A DNA stretch of 64,000 bases from positions 641,601 through 705,600 of the forward strand of contig OZ005692.1 of NCBI GenBank assembly GCA_963930775.1. Direction: 5' to 3'. Shown in pieces: positions 10,101-21,400 of this stretch. Within the stretch, counting starts at the first letter, position 1. Each line of letters begins with the position of its first letter. Both the position numbers and the translations under genes were made by a program. The notes below the pieces were generated by a model. It was not told where the DNA came from and did not search any database. It worked only from the letters and a program-made list of their open reading frames with translations. The DNA is from Cliona cf. orientalis (lineage: Eukaryota; Porifera; Demospongiae; Clionaida; Clionaidae).

Positions 10101-12180
10101 AGGGCGTGGTTTCCGGATGTCCGCTATTTAGAGGCAGTTTTGCATTGAAAAGTCACGTTGGGAGCTTGGATCTTGTCCGCTGTCCGGAATCGAGAAGCGT
10201 CCGCTTCTCGGAGGTTGCTAATGTACTATAACTATGCTAAATTCAATCGGTAACACGGCACTTGTCCGCTGTAGAGAGGTTGTCCGCTTCTCGGAGGGTC
10301 CGTTATCAGAGGCTCGACTGTAGTTAGAACATGGCTGAAATGCACTCAACAGTTACTATGCAAACCACTTGGGCTTCGCCCTCGTGGTTTACTATAGTAA
10401 CTGTCTCGTGTATTTCAGGTAAACCACTACTACCTATGCTTTATATTATACTAGTTAGACACTGGGCTCTGTGTAGAATCCCAAGCGAAGCGAGGGTTCT
10501 ACTGAGCCCTGAGGTCTTCTAGAAACCGACTAAACAGTGTCTAACTACTATAGATCCTAGCAGCAATGCCCAACAGCTTTGTATATAAACAACTTCCTAG
10601 CAACAAACTAGCCATAGGCAAACAAAATTTACCAGGTTTTTTATGGAATTTTTGTGGGGCTTAGCTACAAGGTTTTTTTTTATGAAGGATAGATACTGCA
10701 GCTCAACCAATCAGATCACTGTATTTGTTACAAGTAGGATCTAAGTATAACATAATACACGTACCCATCATGAATATCACAGGACTTACAGAATTGAAAG
10801 TGCTGGCAGATATGAAGTTCATCCCAGCCGCCCACTGAAGTTGAGTCACTGGTCCATCGGAAATGGCTCTCCTATCAAATCCATTTGATTCCAAGAGTGT
10901 GCCAGGAATTGCCATGTCAAACTATGCAACACAATAATACAGTATACCAACATAGTAGATTGTCACAGTATCTCTAGCTTACCCCAGTAACAAAGTGCTC
11001 TCCACTGTTACTTGTGTAGGCAGCAAATACAAATGAGAAACCTGCTATGGTGACAGCAACTGATGCTGTGATGAAGTTTTGCGTCATACCAAGGTCGATC
11101 CGAGTATCACTTAAAACTCTCAAATTAGCAATGTCATCTAGTGCTCTAGGAACTTCAGAAGGAGTAACGAACTGACAATTATCTTGAGATGGCTAAACAC
11201 AAATGAAATTCAATTTCAAAGTTATTTTATATTATTATACTCACCATAAAATCATTGCAGGAAGTCTCAGTCATTTGCCAAGCAAGGACTATCACCTCAG
11301 GATTGTTTCCAGTAGCCATATTATTACAAATATATAATTTCCCATCCATTATATTGTCAAGCATGTTGAGATCAAAGAGGCACATAAAATTTTGGCTAGT
11401 ACTCTGCTGCTGGCTTCTTGAAAGAATAACTGTTGCTCCTGTTGTCCCAGCAAAGTTTTCAGCAATCGAAACTCCACCGATACGAGAACCAGAGTTGGGA
11501 CTAATACCACACTCGAGAGTGAGCTCATACAATGCATTGAAGTTACTGTTGTGGCACACACGCATCACTCTAACACTACGGACTACACTAGGATTGTTAT
11601 CGATAACAAAGTAATAAGCATTGCTCCCTCTCACAAATCCTCCGTAAAAGTTTCTTATGAAGTCAGCTCGAGTAATCACGTAAGAACCTGACTCTTCAAC
11701 ATCAACTTGACTTCCAGCAAATCTATAACGTCTCAAGATGATCTGGTCTTGATTTCCATTGGTATCTATGCCACCAACATAGAAGCTATCCTCAGCTGCA
11801 AAAAGAGCGAAGTTGTCCACCGATATGATGACATTTTCTCTCCTGAAGACGTGTCCAGCAGAGAAGTTGTTGGCATTGTAGACCTCACAGGAGAGATCAG
11901 TCAGACACACCACTAACCATCTACCGTCACTGCTCAGGGAAATGTTCACTGCTTCGCTCCTCAATTCTCTCGCCTCTTCTAGTCCAAGGCTGCTGTTCAA
12001 TCGATACAGCTGACTGCCTGCTGACACGTAGGCCCGACCACTCCCATCAGTTTGAAGGTCAGGAGAGCGTGGTGATTGCTGAGCGGGAAGATTGAATCGT
12101 TGACCTTGAGTGGACAACACAGTTAACAAGCTCAGAGCGAGGACGATAGCTAACAGCAAAGTGGATACTGAATTCTCCAT
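1112..12180 (-). CDS. Gene A: plexin/Met-like receptor tyrosine kinase, 3' part outside the window
   Basis: Start at 12180 gives a signal peptide rich in Leu/Ala ([19 protein letters not shown]). Exons read: Sema 11245-12180, 10983-11192, 10790-10921; PSI1 4202-4429; 3954-4131; 3799-3892; PSI2 3623-3728; 3372-3503; 3208-3306; 3028-3145; PSI3 with TIG1 and TIG2 2362-2947; 1906-2091; TIG3 1535-1631 and 1112-1348. All have plausible GT-AG borders and compatible phases. The fourth TIG, membrane and kinase exons seen in the paralogues are not found in 1-1111, so they lie to the left or are lost. Intron 3 is 6.4 kb and full of transposons; other introns are short. The gene is mosaic: Sema exon 1 resembles gene B, while the TIG2-TIG3 exons resemble gene D (237-nt TIG3 exon, versus 246 in B/C/F). 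Likely a cell-surface receptor; ligand unknown. Confidence 0.85.
1670..1853. mobile_element. MITE in intron of gene A
   Basis: The ends are inverted copies of one another: TTTGTGGGTACAAATTTTAGCG on the left and its near reverse complement (CGCTAAATTTAGTACCCGCAAA) on the right. The AT-rich interior repeats the GGGTAC and TTTTAGC words. There is no coding capacity. The orthologous introns of genes B, C, D and F lack it, so insertion followed the duplications. Confidence 0.65.
4940..6100. mobile_element. Long inverted-repeat element with a nested MITE
   Basis: The left arm (CGGTTACGTTTA, then GGTACTACC, then TTGTCACTATAATACTAACCC to AACAACCATATCCT) is mirrored by the right arm around 6018-6100. 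The left arm is interrupted by a separate MITE at 4968-5388. Removing that MITE restores the GGTACTACCTTGTC junction found in the right arm. The interior has additional inverted words (GGCCACTCCAAATCAAT). A wider pair of hAT-like ends may surround it: AGTGACGTACCCAGG near 4825 and CCTGGGGACGCCACTG near 6320. Confidence 0.6.
4968..5388. mobile_element. MITE with CCGTATT ends and TA target duplication
   Basis: Ends are CCGTATTGTCTCTAATTTAACGG and its near-perfect inverse, flanked on both sides by TA. Internal copies of TCCGGACA and CGGACA words are present. It sits inside the left arm of the element at 4940-6100, whose right arm shows the unoccupied sequence. The TA duplication suggests a Tc1/mariner-type or similar transposase acting in trans. 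Confidence 0.75.
6703..7163. mobile_element. MITE with CCGTATAGCGGGAAATTTTCG ends
   Basis: The ends CTGTATAGCGGGAAATTTTCG and CCGTATAGCGGGAAATTTTCG (read inward on opposite strands) are flanked by TA on both sides. Sub-terminal GGTGCTAATTTTCGT is also inverted. The centre has a GC-rich part with a GCGCATGCGC palindrome. Related ends occur at 22095-22530 and 59583-59775. Confidence 0.75.
7343..7694. mobile_element. MITE with CATAGTTGCCAAGT ends
   Basis: Left CATAGTTGCCAAGTTT and right ACTTGGCAACTATG are inverted. CTATGA flanks the element on both sides as a candidate target duplication. Close to the right end a 20-bp unit built on CCGGGACTGTCCCGG is repeated in tandem. The apparent minus-strand frame rich in Gly/Pro across this element comes from that repeat and is not a gene. 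Confidence 0.6.
8121..8201. mobile_element. Near-perfect 81-bp foldback with 9-bp target duplication
   Basis: The left arm TAGCCTCGTACCCAGGCCAC pairs with GTGGCCTGGGTACGAGGCTA on the right, and the pairing runs on through CATGTTTTCAATGT almost to the centre. The left arm carries one extra 6-bp CACTCC. GGGCCAGTA lies directly outside both ends (8112-8120 and 8202-8210). This is the signature of a transposed palindrome. Confidence 0.75.
8236..9740. repeat. Composite large inverted repeat
   Basis: The segment 8334-8470 recurs inverted at about 9590-9735, and 8549-8737 recurs inverted at about 9395-9552, with a unique centre near 8840-9340. The left arm has further copies inside it: a 60-bp block beginning TGTATCATGGAAGCC is repeated at about 8244 and 8334, and a 52-bp block containing GCTGATGTCCGTAC is repeated in tandem at 8638-8742. 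A third partial copy of the GTAAACCACTACTACC end lies at 10366-10440. A poly-G run at 9348-9364 may hide an assembly fault. No gene is seen; short frames here are by-products of the repeats. Confidence 0.6.
9760..10320. mobile_element. Pogo/Tigger-like non-autonomous transposon
   Basis: The ends read CAGTCGAGCCTCCGAACAAAGGACA and, inverted, CAGTCGAGCCTCTGATAACGGAC, with TA on both outer sides. Ends beginning CAGTCGARCCTC with TA duplications are typical of pogo/Tigger elements. The sub-terminal TTGTCC..GGAGGTTGTCC words repeat on both sides. No transposase frame of useful length is present. Confidence 0.7.
10452..10547. mobile_element. Short MITE with TAGTTAGACACTG ends
   Basis: A 96-bp unit has TAGTTAGACACTG at the left and CAGTGTCTAACTA at the right. 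Inside, GGGCTC and GAGCCC, and GAATCCC and AGGGTTC, are also inverted, so it can fold into a long hairpin. Confidence 0.55.
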
Positions 12181-12423
12181 CTTTCATCTCGTACGTAGTC
12201 TACTGTGCGGATCCTCGAGTCCAGAGAGTATAGGCATGATCACAAATTAAATTCTCTCTCGTCTCCCACGCAATCAGAGCAATACCACATTCTTCCTGCT
12301 CTAGATCTACGCATGCGCAGACAGTGACAACGGCATCCAAGATGTGCCCATTAATTAAACTATTGTTGTACACAACAATTGAACAAAAATAAAAGTTAAT
12401 TACTGCACTGTCTATAGTTATAG
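12181..12423 (-). promoter_or_regulatory. Spacer A/B: putative promoter of gene A and 3' region of gene B
   Basis: Only 243 bp separate the start codon of A from the stop codon of B. The block matches 27223-27436 and 44868-45064 closely over nearly its whole length, so it is a duplicated intergenic unit. It carries a palindromic TACGCATGCGCA (12309-12320), which resembles an NRF1 site, and no clear TATA box. A distinct polyadenylation signal for B could not be fixed. Promoter function is inferred from position and conservation. Confidence 0.45.
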
Positions 12424-15400
12424 CTAGACTGTGGTGGAATACGCAGTATTACTAGTCATATCAAAGTTCACAGTTGCATCACCACCACCAGCATCAGATC
12501 CCTTCTCTTTAACAGTAGCAGTGCCCGCACTACTGGAAGCTTCAGAAACTGGCTTGTCTTCAGTGGGCGGAGCACCAGCAGCTGCACTGCCATTGCTGCT
12601 GCTTTGAGTGCCAGCTGCTCTATATGCTGAGTTTTCAGTCATATCGTATCCACTGTTGGCGTCTCCAGAAGCCGGCTTATCTTCAATAGCCTCTGTTTCA
12701 GTTGGTTCTCCAGTCTCAGGGTTCTCACTGAATCAATTATTATTAACACAAAAAATTATTGAAGATATTAATATAATATTTATTACCATTATTATAACCA
12801 TAGGCCTACAGCTAGCAGGTTGGAAATAATCCAGAAAAATAATATTAAGTATCTAATTAATACAGAATCTGATGCAATACCATGCACTGAATTATTTAAT
12901 TTATTAATTTTTATTACTTACTATCTAGATAGTTCTTCACTCTCTTCTGTGGGAAGAAGTTCCATGAAAGGTTCCATATAGTCGGCTATAAGCTTCAATA
13001 GCTTGCCAACTTTTCCCTCGAGCTGGTTAAAGTCTGGGCGATCCTCTGGGTTAAGTGCCCAACATTTCACAATTATGGAATATCTAAAGAATTAACAATA
13101 TATTAATAGTGCCTCAATTTGGAATGAGATAATAATTATCGTAAGGTGTGACATGCAAAAAATCACGTACGTAAATTTTTCGAGATGCATGATCACACAA
13201 TTTTTTCACGTGCTTACTAATGTCATTTTAAGGTAATGTAGCTTACATTTCAGGAGCACAGGCTGCATTGTCTGGCTTTTCCAGCCTTGTCCCCTTCTCA
13301 AGAATCTTGAGCATGCTCATGGCATCCACACCAGAGTAAGGGATCCTTCCACCACTAAACACCTCCCAGCAGGTAATTCCAAATGACCACTGCAGTTAAT
13401 AAAATTATAAACTTCACTAATCATTATTATCAACATATGAAATGTGGTAGACTCACTATATCAGATTTCTCACTGAATAGTCCATCTCTGAGGCTCTCAG
13501 GGGCCATCCACTTGAAGGGTAGTTTAACAGTATCGTCCTTGCCTTGTCTGAAATAGCCAGTTGTATAGACATCTTCGGCCAATCCAAAGTCTCCCACCTT
13601 CACGATTCCACTGCTATTGAGCCTACATAATTTTTTATAAGATGGAGATCGAAAATATTTATGATGGGCGGAGATTTGTTGCTTAGTTACGTACATGCAA
13701 TTCCTTGCTGCTAAGTCTCGGTGAACAAATTTGTTCAGTGCAAGATATTCCATTCCCTTGGCAACCTGATGGCACATTCTCAGTAGCAGCTTCCTCACAG
13801 AAAGTAACTAATATTTAAATACGGTATGGTGTACAATAGAGAGCAAGAGTAAATACATGTAAGTGTTAGAGAGGGAGGTTGAGTATAACACTTTTTATAT
13901 TATTTTCTGATACACTTGAATTATTGAAACTGCTAAATTTCCACTTACATCTTCAAGTTCACTTGTATCAGGGAGATAAATCTTGTCCCTCTCTTTCTTC
14001 AAGTACTCCAGTAGGCTTCCATTTGCCATGAAAGGCATTACAATGGACACTCCAGACCCAGCGTCTAGACACACACCAATCAGTGTCATCACGTTGGGAT
14101 GACGAAGATCTTTCATCTTTATGATCTCCTCTAGCATGCTTTCAACATCTGATGCTGTGAAGAGACCTGAATAATAGGAGGAATGTTAATGATAAATATA
14201 TGCCGAGTATGACATGAATGCATTCATGTGCATGGCATATTATGAGGTAAAGGGTCGATAGAATTGCTCGTGCATGCGTATTTTCTCGACCCTTTACCTC
14301 ACGATATGCAAATCAGTACACATCTGTTAGGTTACCTTTAAGCGTTTTCACTGCGACTGGAAGAGGACGTCTATGCCCTTGCCAATTGATCAGCTGAGCT
14401 TTATAAACAATTCCAAATTCACCTAAAAATCAATTGGCATCAAAAGTTACAATAGTATAGTAATAATATATAGTAATGTCAAATTTTGAGCAAACTTCAT
14501 AAAAATATGTAGCTTAGCTCACCTTGACCAATTATCTGACTGTGGACCAGTTGAAGTTGGCTGCTGGGAATTATAAAGCTTTTGGGTACTTGTTTTATCA
14601 ATTCCTCCTCTGAAAAATTTTCAATAGTAAGATCACTACGAAATTTTTTATGGATGTGGCCATACATGTACACATGATATGAGGTGACAGTGCTTACGCA
14701 TGATTTGTAAGTTTGAAGATTGTAGAAGTGAAGACATTGCAACAGTATTAGCCTTGCTATAAATAATGATAAATATAATTATTGTTATGGTAAATTATCA
14801 AATTCTATAGCATACCTTTCACCTCCATCACCAATCATCTCGAGATTTAATGTTCGTTTTGTCCTTATCACATTAAAATAGAAAATGCCAACTATTAGTG
14901 CAACTAAAGCAATGATGACCACCAGCAAAGGAACAAGGATGGCTGGGATGATAGTGGAATGATGAGTTCTTTCCTAGGAACGCACCTCTGTAACTTCCTG
15001 AATCTTGAGAAGCATGCATCTACATGCTGGCTGCGCCGTATGCACTATGCATGGTTCAATTACTTGCTTGAAAACTCGCAGTCAACTTCTCATGGTAATG
15101 TGTATAGCAAAATGAACAGCACATGTTTATATAGACAGCAAAGGAGCCCTAGCGGCACATAGAAAGAAAATGCTGTTAACAGGTGAACAGGAGAACCAGA
15201 CAAATCAGCTATACACAAATTAATTAGAACACACACAAACACGAGACCAGCTATTCAATGCAAATGAACAACAATCAACAGTCAAGAGACGAGTCCAACA
15301 TACACCGCCGGCCAAGACCAATGGTCTTCGTACAACAGGTACTATTCATCAGAGGGTAGCAGTAGCGCAAGCTTTGTAACTGGACGAGTACGGATACCAG

Positions 15401-18400
15401 AGTGAGTCTTCACTGTAGCAACACGAACCAGGTTGTCCTTGCCGGGATACACCTCAATGACTCGACCCAAGGGCCATTTAGTTGGCAGAGCAGAATCTTC
15501 TCGCAGAATCACCATATCACCAACGCGAATGTTTCTTGTAGGGCAACGCCATTTAGTAACACGCCCTAAGTGGGTAACATACTCACCAGACCATCGTTTC
15601 CAGAAATGTCGAACCAAGGACTGGCACAATTGCCAGCGTTTAAGCAATGAGAGGGAATTTGCATATACAAAGGATGAATCCGGAAGGGCTTCAAGGGGTC
15701 GCCCAATAAGAAAATGTCCTGGGGTCAGAGCTCCAATTCCATCATCGTCAGCAGGTAATGGTACGAGGGGGCGGCTGTTAAGACACGCTTCAACCTGCAC
15801 AAGTACTGTAGAAAGCTCTTCATAAGTGAGCCTAACACTGCCGAGCACACGTCTCAAATGGGTCTTCATGCTTTTGACTGCAGCTTCCCACAGACCACCA
15901 AAATGAGGTGCATGTTGTGGGATGAACCTCCACTCGATACTTTGGCCTGAAAGAAAGTCAGCAATGGCATCCTGAGTCTTCTGTTCTCTTAAGAGTTGGA
16001 AAAGCTCTTTGATTTCTCGAGCAGCTCCGACAAAGTTGGTCCCATGATCGCTCCACACAAGAGAAGGTCTGCCTCGACGAGCAATGAACCTACGTAGACA
16101 AGCAATAAACGCTTCAGAGGTGAGATCAGAAACGAGTTCCAAGTGCACTGCCTTCACGGTGAGAGAAACGAAGACACAAACATAGGCTTTGATAATGGTA
16201 GGTCGTCGCACATGTCCACGCTTGATCAGAACAGGACCAGCATAATCTATACCAACTTTATCGAACACAGGACCAGGTGTGATCCGTTCAATGGGTAGTT
16301 GTCCCATCATTTGAGGTTGAGGTCTGGCCGAATTGCGACGACAAGTGATGCATGCCCTGGTAACTGAACGAACGATTCTCCTTCCTCCAACAATGTGATA
16401 CCGACAAGCAAGAGATGCAGCAAGCAGTGTAGGACCAGCATGTAATAGCCGAACATGCTCAGTGCAAATGACCAATCTTGTCAAGGGATGCTTGCCATGA
16501 AGGATGATCGGATGTTGTGATTCATAGGAGGACTTTGAAAGCTGCTGCCTACCACCAACCCGAAGCAAACCAGAGGGATCAATTAAGGGGCTTAAAGACA
16601 GGAGCGGGCTGGATGATTCTAAGGAACTTCGTTCTCTCAGTGCTTGCATTTCTTCTTCAAAATGGGAGCGTTGAACAAGTCGCAACCAGTAACGTTCAGC
16701 CTTGTGGAGCTCTCCAACCGAGAGAGAGGAATCAGGCCGAATCTGAGCATTTTGCTTTCGACAGTTTTCCACAAAACGGAATATCCAGGCCATGACACGT
16801 TTCAGTCTAGTAAAGCTGGAATAGCGATCAAAGGGAATGATAGAGGCTTGTGAGGTCATCACGTGCAAGGATATCTCTCTCTCTTCTTCAACTGAATCAT
16901 TCGGTGGGAGTGACAACTGGGTCGGCCAGTTGGTAGGCGACTGCTGGAGCCAGGCTGGTCCATTCCACCAAAGAGTGTGTTGTAGGAGCTCGGCTGGAAA
17001 GAGGCCTCTCGAGGCACAATCAGCAGGATTATCCACCCCACTCACATGATGCCATCTGTCCGGAGGGAGAAACTCCATAATTGTGGAAATTCGATTCCCC
17101 ACATATGTTTTAAACCGCTTGGGACTTCCATCAAGCCAATTAAGGACAATAGTACTGTCAGTCCACGCATACATTTGAGAGATAGGGACGTCGAGCACCT
17201 TCCCGACATGATGGAGAAGCTGCGCCAAGAGAGAGGCTCCGCACAATTCAAGGCGGGGAATAGTGAGCCGTTTGATGGGAGAGACTTTCGTCTTTGCGAT
17301 CACCAATGAAACTTGAGTACCCATAGTGGTAGTGAGGCGAAGATATACAACAGCAGCATAAGCGAGTTCTGAGGCATCACAGAAACCATGTAGCTCTGTC
17401 GTGATTACATGGGACTCTCTGTCAAAATAGCAACGCGGAATATGCTTTTCAGAGAGAAGATGAAGCTCAGAGCGCCACTGAAGCCACACGTCATAGATTG
17501 AGGATGGTATGGGATCATCCCAACCGATTCCTTTTTCCCAAACTTGCTGCAGCAATATCTTGGCTTTGATAGTGGAAGGGGAAAACCATCCAAACACATC
17601 ATACATCTTAGCAATATCGGACACCAAAGCACGTTTAGTGAGGTTATCATCAATGAGCTGTGTTGATTTAGCAATAGTCAACCGAAGGTGATCCATGTTG
17701 GCATTCCATTCAACACCCAGCGTCCTTGAATATTCTCCAGATTGAGGCAACATTTGATTCGATTGACTGTCTTTCAAGTCGGGAGGGAGATATTTCAGAA
17801 CATTTGATTCACTCGAGTTCCATTTGCGCAGAAGGAAACCTCCTCGCGAGAACAATGACTGCAATTGTTTTTGCAACTCAATAGCTTCCTGCTCCGAGTC
17901 AGCTCCAATAAGACCATCATCCACATAGAAAGATTCTGCAACTATCTTGGCAGCTCGAGGATATTCAATGGCCAAATCAAGTGCGTTTTGTTGCACAGCC
18001 ATGTTGGCAGCAAAAGATGAAGCCGACACGCCAAAAGTGACGCGGGTCATTCGATAATCGACCAATGTGTCGGTAACACTCTTTCTCCATACAAAACGGT
18101 GGAGATCACGGTCAGACATTGCAAGATTCACAGCTCGATACATTTTACTAACATCAGTGGTCAGAGCCACACGGTGTATTCTGAATTTCAACAGCACATC
18201 CAGGAGAGAAGAGTGAACAGTTGGTCCTACAAGGAGCGTATCATTCAGTGATATACCAGTGCTTGACTTGGCAGAAGCATCAAAAACAGCTCGAATCTTG
18301 GTTGTAGTACTCTGCTCCTTCCTGACAGCATGCATGGGCAAGTAAAATACTTCTTTGGATGGCTTTTGCAGGTCAGCAACAGGAACAACCTCTGCATGTC

Positions 18401-21400
18401 CCAAGTCAAGATATTCCTCTATAACAGTAGAGAACTCTTGAAATTGATTTTTTGCATGCAAGGAACGTTCTAGAGATAGGAATCTCCTGACAGCTTGAGA
18501 TCTCGACTCGCCAATAGACTTCGCTCGAGGATTCTTAGGTAATGGCACAATAAAACTTCCATTTTCAGCACGAGTGTGATTTTCTTTGAAATGTTGTACG
18601 ACAGTACGTTCTTCAGGAGAGAGGTCAGAACTGCTCTTGGGACTTTCCTCCAATTCCCAGAACTTGCGAAGAAGTTCGTCTCCAGAAGCAACAAGCTGAG
18701 AGTGAAAAGATGCAACACCATGGTGAGATGATACACGCATATTGGAGGTGCTTCCAGCCAAAACCCAACCAAATCTGGTTTCAAAGGCAGCTGGAGAGCC
18801 AGAAGGTCCACTCCGCCGGCCGTGCAACAACGTTTCAGCATAGATATCTACTCCCAAAAGGACATCTATCTTTCCAGGATGACCAAAGTCAGGATCAGCC
18901 AGCTGTAAGCTGGAAAGGTGTGTCCACTTTGAATCAAAAGAAACTGGTTGGAGAGGGAGGTCACAAGTAACACGTGGAACCACAACAGCAGTGACTTGAA
19001 GCTTCTCGGCAGGCGAGGAAATAGCTGAGATACTGAATGTGGTGACCGAGTGAAGAGGGGATTGATGCGACAGTCCAGCTATGCCCGAGATGCTAACTGT
19101 CCTTGAGGATCGAGGCAAACAGATGGATTGAGCCAAGCGCTCAGATATAAATGAAGTGGATGAAGCAGAATCAAGAAGACCACGTGCTTTCACATTTGAT
19201 CCATCAGGGGCATGCACAAGGAGTTGACACGTCATTAGAAGAGCATTAGATGCCAAACCAGTGGCTGCATTACTTGAAATGGAGGGTTGAACGGAGGGTT
19301 GAACAGCAACAGGCGTAGACTGCTCATGCTGAGAACTCCCTCTAGCATCAATGTGGATGAGGGTGTGGTGTGGCTTCTGGCACTTCCTGCATCGGCTGTT
19401 GCTGCCACATTGTTTGGAGAAATGGCCAGGCTTGAGACAGTTCATACACAGATCGTTGTCTCGAATCATCGACACCATCTTGTCTCGAGGTAGCACCTTG
19501 AAACGAGGACAAGCATATAAAGGGTGCTTTTCTGGCTTGCACAGGATACAACCAAGAACAGATTCAGAGGTGCTTGCAGCAAAGGATGCAACTGGCTTGT
19601 TAGACTGAGGCTTTTTGTTAGGATGTGCATCACTGCGTGGTGTCCTCTTGGTGTCGGAAGTACAAGTCTCGCAAGCTTGAGCGCGTAGATTCAAAAATTC
19701 TAGCAACTCGTCGTAGTGTGGTACATCAGTGGATTTCTGACTGAATTTCTGCCACTCAAACATCGTGCTTTGATCCAATTTCAACTCTATCATGGAGGTA
19801 ATAAATGATCCTGATGGCTCATGATCCATGGACTTGAGAGCCCGGAGATGCTGCTGAAGCACATCGTGAAGACGACGCAACTCCTTCCCATTACCATCTT
19901 TCAAAGGGGGAACTTCACAAATCTTGCGTACATGTGTCTGATGGATCAGACGAGGACGATTATATCTCGACTCCAGACATTTCACAGCTTCAGCATAATG
20001 CTCGCCTGAACGGGATAGACCCTCAATAGCACTCTTTGCGGATCCATCTTTCAAGGAATGCTGCAAGTACACAAGCTTTTGGGTGTCAGAGATATCACAA
20101 CGACCATGAATTGCCACACAAAATTGCTCCCAGAATGATTGCCAATGGAGAATATCACCATCAAATGTGGGAACCTCAAGCTTGGGAAGCCTGACACCTT
20201 TCACCTCAGGAGCTGAGACTGCTTCAGGTGTGCATTTTGGATTGTATAACCATCTGTTGACTTTCAGGGACATGTCGAATATACTCTTGTCAAGCGTTGT
20301 GATTGTCGTGTGCAACTCATCTGACACATCTCGAGTACACTGAGCAGTGACCTCATGACGAATGTGTCCCAACTCCTGTTTAAAATCTGATAGCTGCTCC
20401 TGATATGCATGAATTAAATGAGCTTCCTTGGGATCACCAGAGAGAGAGTCGATTGCAGAGTTGGTTGAACAAAGCCTCGTCTTCAACTGCGACAAACGGC
20501 TAACTGCAATACTGCGGGTCCCAGATTCAGATGCTGATGAACACATTTGCAGCAAGTACTCAATGCGAGATGCGAGAGAGACCACCTCATCATCGTGAGC
20601 ATCAAGTATCTCCTGCTCCTTGGTTAACCCCTCCTCGTCACCTTCTGCTATCGCATCGATTACTGCAAGATGGTGAGCTTTGAAGTCGGAGTCGAGTGTA
20701 TCCAATTTCGTCGACATCCGCTGGGCAAGGCTTGGTGTGGTTGGTGCATCAACTTTAGATTCAAGCTCACGGAGTCGAGTAGCAAGGCGGGTGACAGAGG
20801 CACGTACAACGCCTCTCCTTCTTCTGAGAGTAGCAAGTGAGGGTGCTTCAGTAGCATTCATTGTCGACAGGCGACCTTGGAGATCGAAGAGGAAATGGAC
20901 GTCCTATAGAATCCTGGAAAGAACCATTCAAACAATTGCCAGTTAGTCAATTATCCGGCTCGAAGGACCAAAAATATGATGAGTTCTTTCCTAGGAACGC
21001 ACCTCTGTAACTTCCTGAATCTTGAGAAGCATGCATCTACATGCTGGCTGCGCCGTATGCACTATGCATGGTTCAATTACTTGCTTGAAAACTCGCAGTC
21101 AACTTCTCATGGTAATGTGTATAGCAAAATGAACAGCACATGTTTATATAGACAGCAAAGGAGCCCTAGCGGCACATAGAAAGAAAATGCTGTTAACAGG
21201 TGAACAGGAGAACCAGACAAATCAGCTATACACAAATTAATTAGAACACACACAAACACGAGACCAGCTATTCAATGCAAATGAACAACAATCAACAGTC
21301 AAGAGACGAGTCCAACAGGAAAGATATGATGGGTTTGGAGTATCAATGATATTGATATCATAGACCAGTTTATCGTCCAGAGTGTAAATCAGATATTCAC

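Larger units (their letters stand above)
4430..10789. other. Transposon-rich intron 3 of gene A
   Basis: This 6.4-kb interval separates the third Sema exon from the PSI1 exon of gene A. The same intron is 69-107 bp in B, C, D, F. It is a stack of inverted-repeat elements, annotated separately below. Between them, 4430-4939 holds short direct repeats (TTTTGCATGC followed by GCCAGT, twice). I see no conserved exon of the receptor family and no other credible gene. If spliced as a normal intron, A remains in frame. Confidence 0.75.
14960..21317 (-). mobile_element. BEL/Pao LTR retrotransposon, looks whole and young
   Basis: Two 341-bp direct LTRs (TG...CA ends on the element strand) enclose one long gag-pol frame. 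The element is flanked by the 4-bp duplication GGAA (14956-14959 and 21318-21321), within the size range usual for this family. The LTRs read identical side by side, so insertion is very recent on an evolutionary scale. The family call rests on the order protease, reverse transcriptase, RNase H, integrase in one frame and on a BEL/Pao-type N-terminal region. It lies in the same orientation as gene B and inside its transmembrane exon. Confidence 0.93.

Noticed and set aside
15433-15825. Plus-strand frame of 130 codons
   Set aside because: It is antisense to the retrotransposon polyprotein and resembles no protein. The other frames within 15342-20861 are shadows of the same kind.
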